Under the pieces are notes generated by a model, which was given only the letters and a program-made list of their open reading frames with translations, searched no databases and was not told the origin of the DNA. DNA of 64,000 nt, taken from Mytilisepta virgata. Lineage: Eukaryota; Mollusca; Bivalvia; Mytilida; Mytilidae. Location of the stretch: the NCBI GenBank assembly GCA_028015205.1, contig CM051521.1:119544614-119608613 (forward strand). Direction: 5' to 3'. Below are positions 40,189 to 55,100 of this stretch, one piece after another. Position numbers and translations under genes: made by a program. Each line of letters begins with the position of its first letter. The stretch's first letter is position 1.

Positions 40189-43100
40189 TCATGCCTTCTT
40201 TCCTGCATATCGTCCAGACTTAGTTTTCCGCACAACATATTTCTCTTCTCTAAACTTGTCTTCCCCATCTACCCAATATCCACCTTCTTCTTCAGATCCA
40301 GCCAAAGTGCCAGGTGAAGGTATAAATGCCTTGGCCAGCTGGAAAGTACCACTCATACCAATACCTGTCAACTGTCTGTAAAATATACAACAAAATTATA
40401 CCAGACAGTAATTCATTGTAAGCTAGTAAAAAAATTTATCTGCATCTTTTATTAAATTCATGGAACTTTCATTTGTACGTCCTATGTCCTCCTGATCAAC
40501 TCTTTATATTGACTGTTATTTTTTATGAAACCACTAAATAACAGGGCCATTTAGAACTTGTAACTGTAAATTAATTGTAACAATTTCACCACTTTTAATG
40601 AGTGACATATCACTAACATTGTACAACACGTATCTGAGATAGTTTATAAAACAGGGATCCCATGCTTTTCTGAACAATAAATTCCAGGGTTTTTCCAGGA
40701 TTTTTTAAAATTCAAAGACATTTCCCAGAAAGAAGGCGTGAAATTAAATTCCCAGGTATTTTCCGTTTTCCTGGTTGCATGGGAACCTTCTTAAAATGCT
40801 GTTTTTAAAAAACAACTAAATGCATCGATAACCAAAAATTCAGCTGTATTATTTTTAGTATCTGTTTCCACATTCCATCTGAATGAAAACTGTTTAGAGT
40901 CACACAGTGCACATTATAATTACAGATTTTAATTTGAAACCAGAGGCTCCCAGGAGCCTGTAATCGCTCACCTGGCATACAGTTGCCAAAGTTGACATTA
41001 AAATTCATCTTGTTTGGCGGGTGGGGTCATCGGATACAATTCTGAAAGAGACCTACCTAATGATCATTCCACCAAAGTTTGGTTCCATTTGAGCAAGTAG
41101 TTCCAGACGAGAAGATTTTTTAATGAATTTCCCATAGGGTCCTATGTTAAACTAAGTTCGGCTGAAGCAGCCATCTTGGTTGGTGGGCGGGGTCATTGGA
41201 TACAATTCTGAAAGAGGATCATCTAAGGACCATTCCATCAAAGTTTGATTCAAATTGAGCATGTGGTTCCAGACAAAAAGATTTTTTAATGAATTTCCCA
41301 TAGGGTCCTATGTTAAACTAAGTTCGGCTGTGGCAGCCATCTTGATTGGCGGGTGGAGTCATCGGATACAATTCTGAAAGAGGATCATCTAAGGACCATT
41401 CCACTTAAGTTTGACATAAATTGGTTGAGTAGTTTTGGAGGAGAAGATTTTTTAAGAAACCACCCCCTTTTTTCTATTTTTAGTAACGGCAGCCATGTTT
41501 GTTGGTGGATTGCGACCCCTGATACAATTCTGGAAGGGGACCACCCAAGGACCATTCCTGCAAAGTTTGGTTGAAATTGGTCCAGTGGTTTCAGAGGAGA
41601 AGATTAAAATGTGAATTGTGGACGGACGGACGGACGGACAGACGGACGGACGGACGGACAGACGACGGACGCCAAGTGATGACAAAAGCTCACATGGCCT
41701 TTCAGGCCAGGTGAGCTAAAAAACCAGAGGTACTGAAAGCAAAATTATACCTCCCTCTCCAAAATATCATGCTGTATCTATATTTATGAGTGAAGTTTTA
41801 CTGAAATCTGTTGAAGGAGTTCCACTTCACAGATCAATATGATGAATCAGAAAAATGTGTAAGTCAAATGATCTCCAGTTTGAGACATCTGACTAGAATT
41901 ATTTTGCATTATGGGTATCTTTATATGGTGTACTATGTTTGTGTGAAGTTTCATGATTGCCATTCGGGAGAGGTTGTACTTACAAGGTCAATACAATATG
42001 ATGAATCATATGAATGCTTAAGTCCAATTATCTCCCTTTCAAGATGTCAGACCAAAATCATTTTACCTTAGCATTGGTGTACTACCTATGTGTGAAGTTT
42101 GATTAACTTCCACCTAAAAGTTATAAGATTCAAGGACAGATGGAAAGACTGACATCTTATAGGCATGTTCCTATATACCTTTTCAAACTTTATTTATCCT
42201 AACATTCACAACTACATGTATCCACTGCTGTTTTAATGAATCAAATACATGAACATGTTTTTTTTTTTTTTTATAACTGCATATATAATAGATAATCCAG
42301 TTAAAGACGAGATTAAAGCAAAGTTTTTAATTTGATGCCAGTCATAATGAACATAAATTAAACCACTGCACACTTGGTTTTTGTTTTATTTCAGTTTGTC
42401 TATTATAATTTCAATATAAAGGTACATATTCTGAACTATAATCAATAACATACTTGATGACCCCCTTCTTTAAAGCCCTCTCCACTGCTTTCTTGAATAA
42501 ATATGGTCGAGATTCTACATTAAACTCTGGGTGATAGTCCATGATATATTGTTTGATTCTAATAACCGTAGCCTGCTTTGGTTCGTGGCTGGCTACGATG
42601 GCTTGACAAATCATATCATCTACGGTTTTATCTGAAAAATAAAAAAATTGTAAAAATTTCTTATTTACATGATTATTATCCCAGCTCCTAAAATTGTAAT
42701 GTTATCTTGTTGGCTATTTCTGAGGCCCCTTATTGCCTGTAATTTCTAGGTGGAAAATCTTTGACAGGGAACCAGTAAAGACAAAGTTTTATCTCCTGTG
42801 TATATGCGTTGTTTAATACTAAAGAAGACTTTATGAGGATCAGTACTGAAAAATTTGATAGCAACATAGAGGTTTCAGTGTGATAGATGTCTATTGTTGG
42901 TTGTAGAATTTATTTTTTTTTGTTAGCAATAATGCCTTGGATAAAAAATACAACATCTTTGTGTATAGCCTGGTCAGAGGCAGAATTTTGTATTGTACTT
43001 GATCAATGTAACTTTAAGAATAGGCAATCAAAATAATGGGTCATAATTGTGGTGTTGTTATTTCATTTTCCTTTCATGAATTTATCTTTTTAGTACCTTC

Positions 43101-46100
43101 AAATAATTGTTTAAATGTTGAAGTCGAAAACAGTAGCAAAGGTTGTTGACAAATATGCAACACGTCATCTGGATTTGGAGCATCTCACAAATGATACTAA
43201 CAACACATGTTCGATCGTCTTGTTAGATTATATTATAACTATAACTTTTAAATGTCAAAAAAACGGTGATGAGAGGATTTGTTTTCTAAATAAAAGAAGA
43301 ATGTGTCCATGGGACACCGATGCCCCCTGCTTATAAATATGCAAGAGTCAATGTATCAATTCAAACCTATTTTACCTTTTGTGTTCTTTGAAAGTTATTG
43401 AGTAAAAGTCACAAAATAACAAATTTGGCAATTCTCAATTTATAAAGAGGCATAACACAAGAACAATGAAAGTGACGCCATTCAAATTCGAACTTGATCA
43501 GTGTTTGGTGGTAATAAGCATTGTGTATAAGTTTCATAACATTTGGTTGAGGCAAAGTAAAGTTAGAGTGTGGAAACAGAAAATTTGCCAATTTTTCAAT
43601 TTTTATAGGGACATAACTCAAGAACCATAAAAGTGGCGCCTCCCAAATTTGAACCTGATCTGTGTTTGGTGGTAATAAGCATTGTGTATGTTTCATAACA
43701 ATTGGTTGAGGCAAAGTAAAGTTAGTGTGTGGAAACGGCAAATTCAGCAATTTTTCTGTTTATAAAGGGACATAAGTCAAGGACAGTGAAAGTAACACAA
43801 TGTGACCCCACCCAAATTCAAACTCGATCTGTGTTTGGTGGTAATGAGCATTGCGTAGAAGTTTCATAACATTTGATCGAGGCAAACTTAAGTTAGATAA
43901 CGGAAACCAAATTTGGGACGTATGTACAGAAAGTTGGACATGGGTAAAACTTAATGCCTCCTCCGACTAACGGTGGGGGCATAAAAACATTATTCGTTTC
44001 ATTTCGTTTAAATATTTCAAATTTATTCCTCTGGGAAACGTGAATATGCAATTCCATTCCGAACTTGTTTCGGATATCTTTTCAAAAGAAGTCTTCCAGG
44101 TAGAAAAAAATGGATCTTGTTTAAATCTTCATGGATGTGGCATAAAAATATTTATTACCATAAAGTGAATCAATGACACTGAGTTAATTTTGTTACAACA
44201 TAGTGTGATATTTGAATCAAATTATAAAATTTTAATAATTTTCCTCATGAGTAAGATACATACTTGATTCTGGATCAAAATCATCCACCAGAAGACGGAA
44301 TGAGCCATTTCCTATACTGTTACCTGATGACTGTTCCCAAATACCTTTCTCTATTCCCTTGTCTAGAGCTGGCTTTAGTCTGAAAAAAATCGTTCCTACA
44401 CATATATTTCTATAAAATAAATTATGCTGCATTTAAAAGAAAATGTTAAATTTTTTTCTGGTTATGAAATTTATGAATACAGTCTACTATAAACATATTT
44501 TTAACAATAATAATATGTTCCTTTCAGTATACCAGCCATTACATTGATACTTTAAATTCACTGTGTCAAAGAAAACAGATATGATGGTTTTATTCATTTA
44601 ACACCTTTTTACATACACGGTGGCCAAGTGGTCTAGGTAGTTCGTCATGACTACTAATGATCACTAACACTGAGGTTTTTGTGAGTTCGAATCTCACTTG
44701 TGGTGGGGTGTGTTTGACCCCGATCTTCATTGACAGGTATAGCTATTTCCTACCGAAGGTCGTGGTTCTCTCCGGATACTCCAGCTTCCTCCAATAATAA
44801 AACTGGCCGCTGCGAAATAGCCAAATGTGCCGAAAACAGAGTAAAATCCCAACTAAACAAACAAACAAACAAACATAAACCGTTGGTTCAACATGTGTCA
44901 TAAAATCAACATAAAAAAGTCTCCTTTTCTTTTATAATAAATATAATATGTAAACCTAGGTATAAATACCTTGTATCAACATTAACGCTAGGATAATGAT
45001 CCATTAAATATTTTACAATTTTTCTGAATGAAGCCTCTTTTGGTTCACTGGAATAGGTAAAAGCTAAATGAAAAGTATCCTCAATTTTTTCTGGATTACT
45101 GTGTGGATCTCCCTTCTCCCATTTAGCTGTAAGAGAATTGGATTATGATTACTTGAAACAGATATATTTTCATTCGACAGAATGTTTATATACGTTTATG
45201 TAAGAAATTGTTCATAATTTTAGTACGGTTATCAATGTAAAGAGTCTTAACATTTGGCTGTCTGGTGCAATTTACTTAAATGATGTTGTTTAATTGTCTT
45301 TTGCCCACAAATTTTTCAGTTTACATGGACGATGACTCTTCATATTAGATTCTTTACAATTAGGTATTACATCCCTGGATTGCACCAAATACGCAAGAGG
45401 TAAAATAATATCTTAAAATAAACTGTCTCATCAACTTTCATTGTAAAAAGGAGGTAACTCTTCTGAGATTCCTTTAAATTATTATTGCATCCCTGGGTTG
45501 CACCAAATATGTTAAAAAATTCTTGTTTTAGAATTCTTATTACAGGTTTAAACTAGTCATTTCATGTTTTTATTTTAAATATGCATTTATTGCATTGATG
45601 AGCTTTTGTACTGCTCAAAATCCTTTTTTAGAGCCCGTTGTCAAGGATAGCTAAAATAATTTATTCTTGGAAACTGCATCAAGAATTGTAACTCATGAGA
45701 AAACTAATGTAGGTGAGGAACATCAAATTAGGACTTGTTAAATATACTGTGGATTTATTTATTTTCATTTGTATGAACTTTAGATTGATTGTTGTTTGAA
45801 AACATACAGTGGCAAATATTTCATGCATCTTCAGGATGAGAACCAGTTGAAGAAGATAATCCAGATATATGGGTGGGATGGGATACAAAGAAGACCCAAG
45901 TATGACTGCAACTGGAAAATGGTTTGTTTGTTTAGTTGGGGTTTTAAACCTTTTTTCAGCACATTTGGCTATTTCGCAGTGGCCAGCTTTTATTGGTGGA
46001 GGAAGCCGGGGTACCCGGAGAGAACCACGACCTTCGGTGGGGAAATTGGCAATCCTTGTCAATTCAGATAGGAGTCGAACACACCCCACCTCAGTGTTGA

Positions 46101-49100
46101 CAGGCTAGTGATCATTAGTAGTCATGACGAACTACCTAGACCACCTGGCCACTGAGGCCCCCTGGAAAATGGTATATTGTCGGATAGGGACAGATAATTT
46201 CGTCTTATGTATTGGCCATCAGCCTACTTTCTTTTTTTGGAAAACTACAGAAGGGGTCTTTACATACAGGTAGCATGGCATTCTTTAACATGTTGCCAAG
46301 TTTGGTGCGAGGTCAGACTTTCTATATTACAACCTGACAATCCCCATATGAGGGGGTATCCACTAACTGATTGCTATGCAGCTCTGTAGGTTGAGCTCCT
46401 GCAATCTATAACAGTTGCCTAGAAATTGTCTAGAGATGGATGGATGGATTATTGGTTAACATCATTGAGCTCCTGCAATCTATAACAGTTGCCTAGGAAT
46501 TGTTTGGAGATGGATGGATGGATTATTGGTTAACATCCAGAGGCAATTATTACATACATATCAGGACAAGTCTGTACTAGACTGATATCCTGAGACAGAT
46601 TTTTAACATCCTACAATGTAGCTCATAAGTAACACTCCACAAACAAACAATGTCACCCCACCTGAATATATTATTCTGACTATGCTGACTGGTCTAAGAT
46701 CTTACTCCTAAATGCTGCATGCATGGCAGCAAAGCAGCAACTACCAATTTTCAAGTCTTTGATTTGACACAAGCGGGATTTGAACTTGCAACCTTCTGCA
46801 CTTGAGGCAAACCTGTACCTATAAAAACAAAAAAACGCGAGTATCCAATGATATATAATGGATCCAACGTGCCTCATTTGTACACTGTCCATATTACAAA
46901 TTTGAACTTTTTATTGTAATCTTTTTTACCCCCTCCTCTAGAAAACTTACGTTTTCTAATAGTGCGCTTTTTCTTTTTCTTTTTCTTCTGAGGCTCTCCA
47001 TTGGATTTTTCCTCCTCCTCGTCTTTTTCAGCTTTTCTTTTTTTCCCTTTTTTCTTTGGTTTTTCTATATTTGTTTGTTCTGTTTCTTCAACTGCTCCTT
47101 TGTTTTCTTTTTCTGCATCTTTCTTTTCTTTTTTCTTCTGAAGCTAGAAATAGATTAGAAATACAAACATTTAAATTCTATAAAATCCTTGCAACAATGA
47201 ATAAATGATAACAAGAGGCTCATAAGCACCTGTTGCTCACATGCATTCAACTTGTCCACCTTAAGCATGACTAAAAATCTAAGAGGTTACAGTCAATTTG
47301 GCTGGTTTTACCCATTGGGTCCTATGTTAATCTAAGTTCGGCTGTGGCAGTCATCCTGGTTGACAGTCTAGGTCATCGAGCACAATTCTGAAAGAGGACC
47401 ATTTAAGACTCATTGCTGCTGAGCCTGGTTCCAATAGTTTCAGACAAAAACGAATTTTAAATGAAATTTCCCATTGGGTCCTATGTTAAACTAAGTTCAG
47501 CTGTGGCAGTCATCTTGGTTGACAGTCCAGGTCATCAGACATATTCTGAAAGAGGACAATCTAAGGACCATTGGTGCCAAATCTGGTTCCAATAGGCTCA
47601 GTGGTTTCAGACAAGAAGATTTTTTAAATGAATTTTCCCAAAGTGTCCAATTTTAAACTACATTTTGCTGTGGTGGCCATTCTGGTTGACAGTCTAGGTC
47701 ATCAGACATATTTCTGAAAGAGGGCCATCTAAGGACCATTGCTGCCAACTTCAGTTCCAATTGGCTCAGGATTTTCAGACAAAAAGATTTTAAGTGAATT
47801 TTCCCATTGGGTCTTATGTTAAACTAAGTTGGGCTGTGGCGACCATCTTGGTTGACTGTACAGGTCATCGGACATATTTCTGAAAGAGGACCATCTAAGG
47901 ACCATTGCTGCTAAGTTTGGTTCCAAGTGACTCAGTAGTTTCTGATGAGAAGATTTTTAATGAATTTCCCATAGGGTCCTATGTTAATTTAAGTTGTGCT
48001 GTGGCAGGCCATCTTGGTTGACCCTACAGGTCATCGGACATAATTCTTAAAGAGGACCATCTAAGGACCATTAATGTCAAGTCTGGTTCCAATTGGCCAT
48101 GTAGTTACATAGAACAAGATTTTTGAAATTCATCCCCCATTTTTCTAATCACAGCAACCATGTCGGTTGGAAGTCGGGTATGCTGGACACACTTTTGAAA
48201 GGGGGTCACCCAAGGACCATTCCACCAAATTTTGGTCCCAACTTGCCCAGTGGTTTCAGAGGAGAAGATTAAAATGTCAAAAGTTAACAGACAGACAGAT
48301 AGATAGACGGACGATGGACGCTGAATGGTAGCAATAGCTCACATGACCCTTTGGGTCAGGTGAGCTAATAAAACTGTTTTTAAAAGTTTTGCAAGCCTTT
48401 TTATAATGACATAACAATTTTAAGGTATTCCCTGGCCTATAAAAATTTATTTTTCAACACTGAAGAATAACGAACAATGTAAAAATCTACATGAAATAAA
48501 TTTCCTATGATATATATGTATAATCAAACAAACCAAAAAATCCTCATACAAACTATATTATTTGTGTTTAAACAGGTTTTTTTTTCAGTTTCCACCGATA
48601 TGTAAAATACGTCAAGAAATAAATAGAGGCTCCCGAGAGCCTGTATCGCTGATCTGTTATTTATTGTTTAGATCTTGCATTTAATGTATACCGTCACATT
48701 TTTCACCTTGTACACCTAAAATATAGAATCCTGAACCCAAATAAATAGGTCACTATGGACTTTTTCAATGGCATTGACTCTTGACCTTTCATTTTGACTT
48801 GAACAGGTAAATTGTTGAGTCCTGAACCCAAATATCCAGTTGCTATTTAATTTATTTCAAGTTATGCTGAACATTTTTGCTTTTTACAGTTTGTCTTTAT
48901 CTATAATAATATTCAAAGTAATAACCTAAAACTGCAAAATTTCCTTAAAATTATCAATTCTGGGGCAGTAATCCATCAAAGGGTTGACCGATTCTTCTGA
49001 AAATTTCATGGCAGGTAGATTTGGACCTCAGAAACATTTTTACTTCTTGTCAGTTTGCTCTAACTGCTTTAGGTTTTGAGATATGAGCCAAAAAGTGCAT

Positions 49101-52100
49101 TTTTCACCTATGTTCTATTTATAGCCATGGCAGCCATGTTTCTTGATGGACAAGAAAATAAAACAGAAAATTTATACTAGATACCCTAAGGATCTTTCAG
49201 TCTAAGTTTGGCTGAAATTGATCCTGTAGTTTCAGAGATTTTTGAAAGTTTACAAAGATGAGGAAAAAGATGTAAAAAATTGTCTTAAAAGGGCAAGAAC
49301 TCCTATAAGGGGTCAATTTATGATTTTGTTCATGTTGACTTTATTTGTAGATCTTACTGTGTTGAAATTTTTTCCTGTTTAAAGTTTGTCTTTATCTATA
49401 ATAATATTCATGATAATAAACTAAAAACTGCAAAATTTCTTTAAAATTAACAATTCAGGGACAATAACCAAACAAAGGGTTGACCGATTCATCTGAAAAT
49501 TTTATGGCAGGTATATCTTGACCTGATGAGCATTTTTACCCCCATGCCAGTTTTGCTCTAAATGCAGAGCTGTTTACCCCTCATGACTAATGTCAGTATT
49601 CCAGCAGTGAGTTGTCATTATTTTGAGCACTTTGTCAGTATAAAAAATGGATACAACATAATCTTATGCAACTGGGGCTTAGTAAACCATTTTTCATATG
49701 AATGAGGACTTCCTGGTCATACGATTAGGTACTGAGTTACGTGGAACATTCATGAAGTTTGTCACAGATGTACTGGACTCTTTAGCTTTGAAATGTCTTT
49801 GTGTTGTTGCTCGGAATGTGCCTGAAGCAATCGTTTTTTCCTGCATGACCACAGTTGAAGTCTGTATTACAGAATTTGCAAAACACCATGTGCTGTCCTC
49901 TCTTTGACTGGTGGGACATAGGCTATAGGACAGCGTACATGTCCTTGTGTTTTTGAAGATATTTTTCTTATTTAGAACTTCTTTATCGGTCGTATTATCA
50001 TGTTTTGGCCTTGATGTTTCTGGTACAAGATTGTTATTCTCATCAATATCTGGCTGTGGTCCGAACGGCATATTTTTTCTAGTTTAACCTAGTTCAACAC
50101 CAATTGTGCACTTTAAGTAACCATCACTTTCAAGTGAAAAGCTTCTTTTTAACACCGATCGCCAAATTTCGAAAGCAACTACGATCTTTTTCCAGTCCAA
50201 TGATAATCCGTATATTTTCAATGTGAATCCGTAGAAAATACGGACAATCCGTTCAAGTAAACAGCTCTGTAAATGCTTCAGTTTTTGTGATATAAGCCAA
50301 AAACTGCAGTTCACCCCTATGTTCTATTTTTAGCCATGGCAGCCATGTTTCTCAACGGTTCAGAAAATAAAACATAACCTTCATACTAGATACCCCAAGG
50401 ATCATTGCATCAAAGTTTGGTCAAAATTAGCAAAGTGGTTTCAGAGGAGAAGATCTTTAAAGAAAAGTTTAGAATGAACAATGACGACGACGGACGCGGA
50501 GTGATGGCAATAGCTCACATGGCCTTTTAGTCCAGATGTGCTAAAAAGTACATTGTAGTCGGTTTACGAAGCATATTTTGCCTATTATGACTAATGAACT
50601 GACAAAAAATTCTGACTTATTCCATACCTTTTCTTCTTTTCTCTGTCTTTCTTTTTCTTTTTCCTTTTCTTCTTTTTCTTTGATATCATCCCTTGGTTCT
50701 ACTCCATATAACCTATAGTATCCACATTTACCTGTTCCTTTTACCTGTACATGTAATTAACACAAGTGTGGACCCTAAAAGATGTCTCGCCTGTCCGCGC
50801 TTGACCCAGAATAACATGCACTATCAAAGACCATGCTATCATTTGCCTACCATTATGGTACATTTGAAACAGACATGCGAAAGCTGTTATGTGATTACTT
50901 GAGCAATTAATTAATTGAGGTCAAGGACAAAAGCCATATGTCAGAAACTGACCTCATCAAAAAATTTAATAAACAAGATCTTTGGTTTTATGATCAACAA
51001 AATACTTTTTCTCAAATAGATTATATACATAATCATGTAAGTTTTGTATCAATTATCTTAGGTATGCCATTCGAAGAGAAAAAACTAGATGGAACTTTAT
51101 ACACAAAGTTATACTTCTCCCCCCCCCCCCTTCCTGTTTGTCTATCCCCTAATTAAAACATTAGTGATCAATCTGAAAATATGAGGTGGGCAAGTTCTTA
51201 TATATATGGCGAGTCTAGATATTGCAGTTGCTGAAAAATGGACTGTAAAAGAAAAAAATTGACAAAGTCACTGAACCATGAAATTGAGGTCAAGGGCACA
51301 TGAAAGGTGTCAGACTGGCATGTACCCATACAGATCTTGCTATAAGCCATGTATGATGAGTCTATTCATTGTAGTTGCTGTAAAATAGACTTTAAAGAAA
51401 AAAATTGACAAAGTCACTGAACCATGAAATTGAGGTCAAGGACACATGACAGGTGTCAGACTGGCATGTACCCATATAGATCTAGCTATAGACCATATCT
51501 GATGAATCTAGTCATTGCACTTGCTGAAATATAAACTTTTGAGGAAAAAATTGACAAAGTCACTGAACCATGAAATTGAGGTCAAGGGCACATGAAAGGT
51601 GTCAGACTGGCATGTACCCATACAGATCTTGCTATAAGCCATGTATGATGAGTCTATTCATTGTAGTTGCAGAAAAATGGACTTTAGAAGAAAAAATTGA
51701 CAAAGTCACTGAGCTGTGAAATTGAGGTCAAGGACACATGACAGGTGTCAGACTCCCATGTACCCATATAGATCTTACTATATACCAAATATGATGACTC
51801 TAAACATTACAGTTACTAAGAAAGGGACTTGAATGTAAAACTATGTCGCAGATTTTCGAAGTTCACTGAACCGTGCAATTGAGGTCAAGGACAAATGACA
51901 GGTGTCAGACTGGCATGTACCCATATAGATCTCACTGTAGACCAAATATAATAACTCTAGGTATTATAGTTTCTGAGAAAAGGATTTGAATGTAAAACTA
52001 TGTCGCAATGTTTATGTGGGTATTGAACCATGAAAAAAAGGTCAAGGTCATCTAAAAATGTGCTGCTGAAAAGGTCATCACTTCATGCACCTGTGGACCA

Positions 52101-55100
52101 AAGATGAACATTGTAAGTATTATACTTTAAAAGTTATTAAGGTTTTACAAAAAGTTAACGCCGTCGCCGTCGCCGTCGCCTTCGCCGTCGCCGCCGGATT
52201 GCTATACCTATGTCTCGCTTCCAGCGACTTTCGTCGCAGGCGAGACAAAAAATTACAACAAACATTAATAATATTTAAGGATGATTTTCATTTTGGCACA
52301 GGAAATACAATATAACCTACTTTGAGGCAGTTTATATTTCATAAACCCTGTTTATGTTTAAGTGTAAACTGACCTTAGTAGGTTATACAAGTATAACCTG
52401 TTCAAAAATTTACAACAATCCTTATAATTTAATTTTCAAAAACTTTCTGATCATAAATTGCAATTAGAATCATTTAAATTACTTATTTTACCCAGGAATA
52501 TTTAAATCGAGGACTGTAAGGTAATATTTTGGTTATGTCACAGTACCCAAAGTAGATTATTCAATATCCAACACAACCATTAACAACCAATCAAATTGTC
52601 TGTTACAATTCAAATCAAATTATTATAAGCTAAACTAGAGGCTCCTAGGGGCCTGTATCGCTCACCTGGACTATGTCCATCTTGACTGGCAGCCTGGAAC
52701 ATTGAGGTCAAGTTCCAATCACTGGTTTCAAACAAGAAAATCATTCAGTGAACTTTCCCATAAGGTCATATGTTAAACTAAGTTCCGTTCTTGCAGCCAT
52801 CTTGGAGAGTGGACAGAGTCATCGGATATAATTCTAAAAGAGGACCAACTAAGGACCATTGCTGCCAAGTTTTGTTCCAATTAAGAACATTAAGAAATAG
52901 TCTTCACATACAATCACTCTCAAGAAAGAGGTTTTAGATTCAATTAGTTTGTGGTCATTAATCATGTTAATTTTCAAGGCTTAGTGAAAATTTGTTAATT
53001 GGAAGGTACTAATTTTGTAGTTTTGTAATGACACGTAATGAAATATATGTTTTGTTGAATATTATATTTTGTGGTTTTTTTTGACTTTATACAGAATGTG
53101 AAAAGATTTTATTAGGTACAATGTAAGGCCATGACCCTTTGTCAATCTGCCTGTAGATCTTAACCAATTGCATTCTGCTCTCCATTTTCATGACTATATG
53201 TGCCTGTAACATAGATCCATCTACCAATGCTTGCTTTGTTTGTATTACCCTTGACCTCTGACAATTTTGACCTTAAAATCATAAAAGAGTTAAAATATCC
53301 CAACATTAATATTACAAGTTGTATAGTCTGATGGGCAGAATAATGGACAATGACAATATACTGAATGTTAGTGCCCTACCTACTCTGAATTTTTTACATC
53401 AATGGATAAAATGCTTGTCACATTTTACTTACAAGTTCAATTTTTCCATAATAGATCCCTCGCTCCAAACCCACCAATAACTTATGTGGCAGAAGATCTA
53501 CTTGGAGAGCTGGATACTTATTTGCCATGGCTATTTTTATGGTAGGAAACCTGATCCCACAGGTCTATTGTATATTAAGGAAACTATGAAAACAAAATGA
53601 AATTTGCTTTTTTGTTTGTTTTGGTATTACATGTATCAAAGTTTTGCCAATTTGTATTACAACAGAATCAGAAAACCAATGAGTTATACATGTATATTGC
53701 AAATCACTGTCTATTAAGGGCACTGTGGAAATGTCCCTGTCGTGAACAAAGTTTGTAAACCTATATAAAGGGCACCTGCTAATAAAAGCACTTTTTCTGG
53801 TCCCATGGATGCCCTTTATACACATGTTTGACTGAAACTGAAGTTTACAGCAATAATACTCCATCTCAGAAGGAATTACAATAAGTTATTATTATTCTTA
53901 TACTAGACTGGCAAGCAATATATAGGTACATTATTGTTTACAAACAAGTTTCAAAGTCTTCTTGACATTTAAACTAGAGGCTCCCAGGAACTTGTATCGC
54001 ACATCTGGACTATGTCCATCTTGACTAGCAGCCTGGAACATTTCTGTCAAGTTCGAATTGGGTCACTGGTTTCAAACAAGATCTTTCAGTGAACTTTCCC
54101 ATTAGGCCTTATGTTAAACTAAGTTCTGCTCTGGCAGCCATCTTGGATGGTGGACAGGGTCATCTGATATAATTCAGAAAGAGAACTACCTAAGGACCAT
54201 TGCTGGCAAGTTTTGTTCAAATTGGCCAAGTGGTTTCGAAAAAGAAGATCTTTAAGTAAATTTCCTATAGGGTCCTATGTTTAACTATGTTTGGCTCTGG
54301 TGGCTATCATGGATGACTGGCCGAGTCATCAGATATATTTCTGAAAGAGAACCACCTAAGGACCATTGCTGCCTAGTTTTCTTCCGAATGGGCAATTGAT
54401 TACAGACAAGAAGATGTTTAAGTAAATTTCCCATAGGGTACTATGTTAAACTAAGTTCAGCTCTGGTGGCCATCTTCAATTGGGCAGGGTCATCGGATAT
54501 AATTCTGAAAGAGGACCATCTAAGGTCCATTGCTGCCAAGTTTTGCTCCAATTGGCTCAGTGGTTTCAGACAAAAAGATCTTTAAGTAAATTTCCCATAG
54601 GATCCTATGTTAAACTAGGTTCGGCTCTGGTCGCCCTCTTGGATGACGGGCGGGGTCATCAGATATATTTTTGAAAGAGGACCACCTAAGGACCATTGCT
54701 GCCAATTTTTGTTCCAATTTGCCCAGTGGGTTCAGAGAACATGATCTTTAAATGAAAGTGTACGACGGCGATGATGAACATGACAACGGCCACCAAGTGA
54801 TGACAATAGCTCACATGGCCCTTTGGGCCAGGTGAGCTTAAAACAATTTCATCTATATAATAAATTATATATGGAAAGGATACAGGATTGCCTATATCAT
54901 TCAGAACTTCCTCAATTATATCTTTCATCTTCATGTTAAGACTCTCTGCTTTAACTTTCATCGTCCTTGGTTTGGCTTTGACCTCTTTAATTAATCCTTT
55001 ATATGGAGATGATTCCTTTATTCCAACTTCTTTTCCAAATTTATCCTTTACAACCTGAAGGAAAGCAGTGATTTCTTTAGCCATTGTTTAAAGCAGAACT

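Noticed and set aside
44613..44690. Candidate tRNA gene (box A and box B present)
   Set aside because: Acceptor and other stems do not pair, a SINE body and AAAC tail follow, and copies occur at 20575 and 45923. It is the head of a tRNA-derived SINE.
53520..53560. Acceptor at GATCAG/GTTTCC for the fourth HP1BP3-like exon
   Set aside because: It would put the exon out of frame with the previous donor and hit a stop within ten codons. The acceptor at 53565 (ACAATAG/ACC) keeps the frame and the H15 helix.
55018..55084. ATG at 55084 (MAKEITAFLQ) as start of a separate gene
   Set aside because: The same bases read better as a pyrimidine-rich 3' splice site (TTTCCTTCAG) before VVKDKFG, which joins in phase to the exon at 57771 and completes the RFX-like segment.
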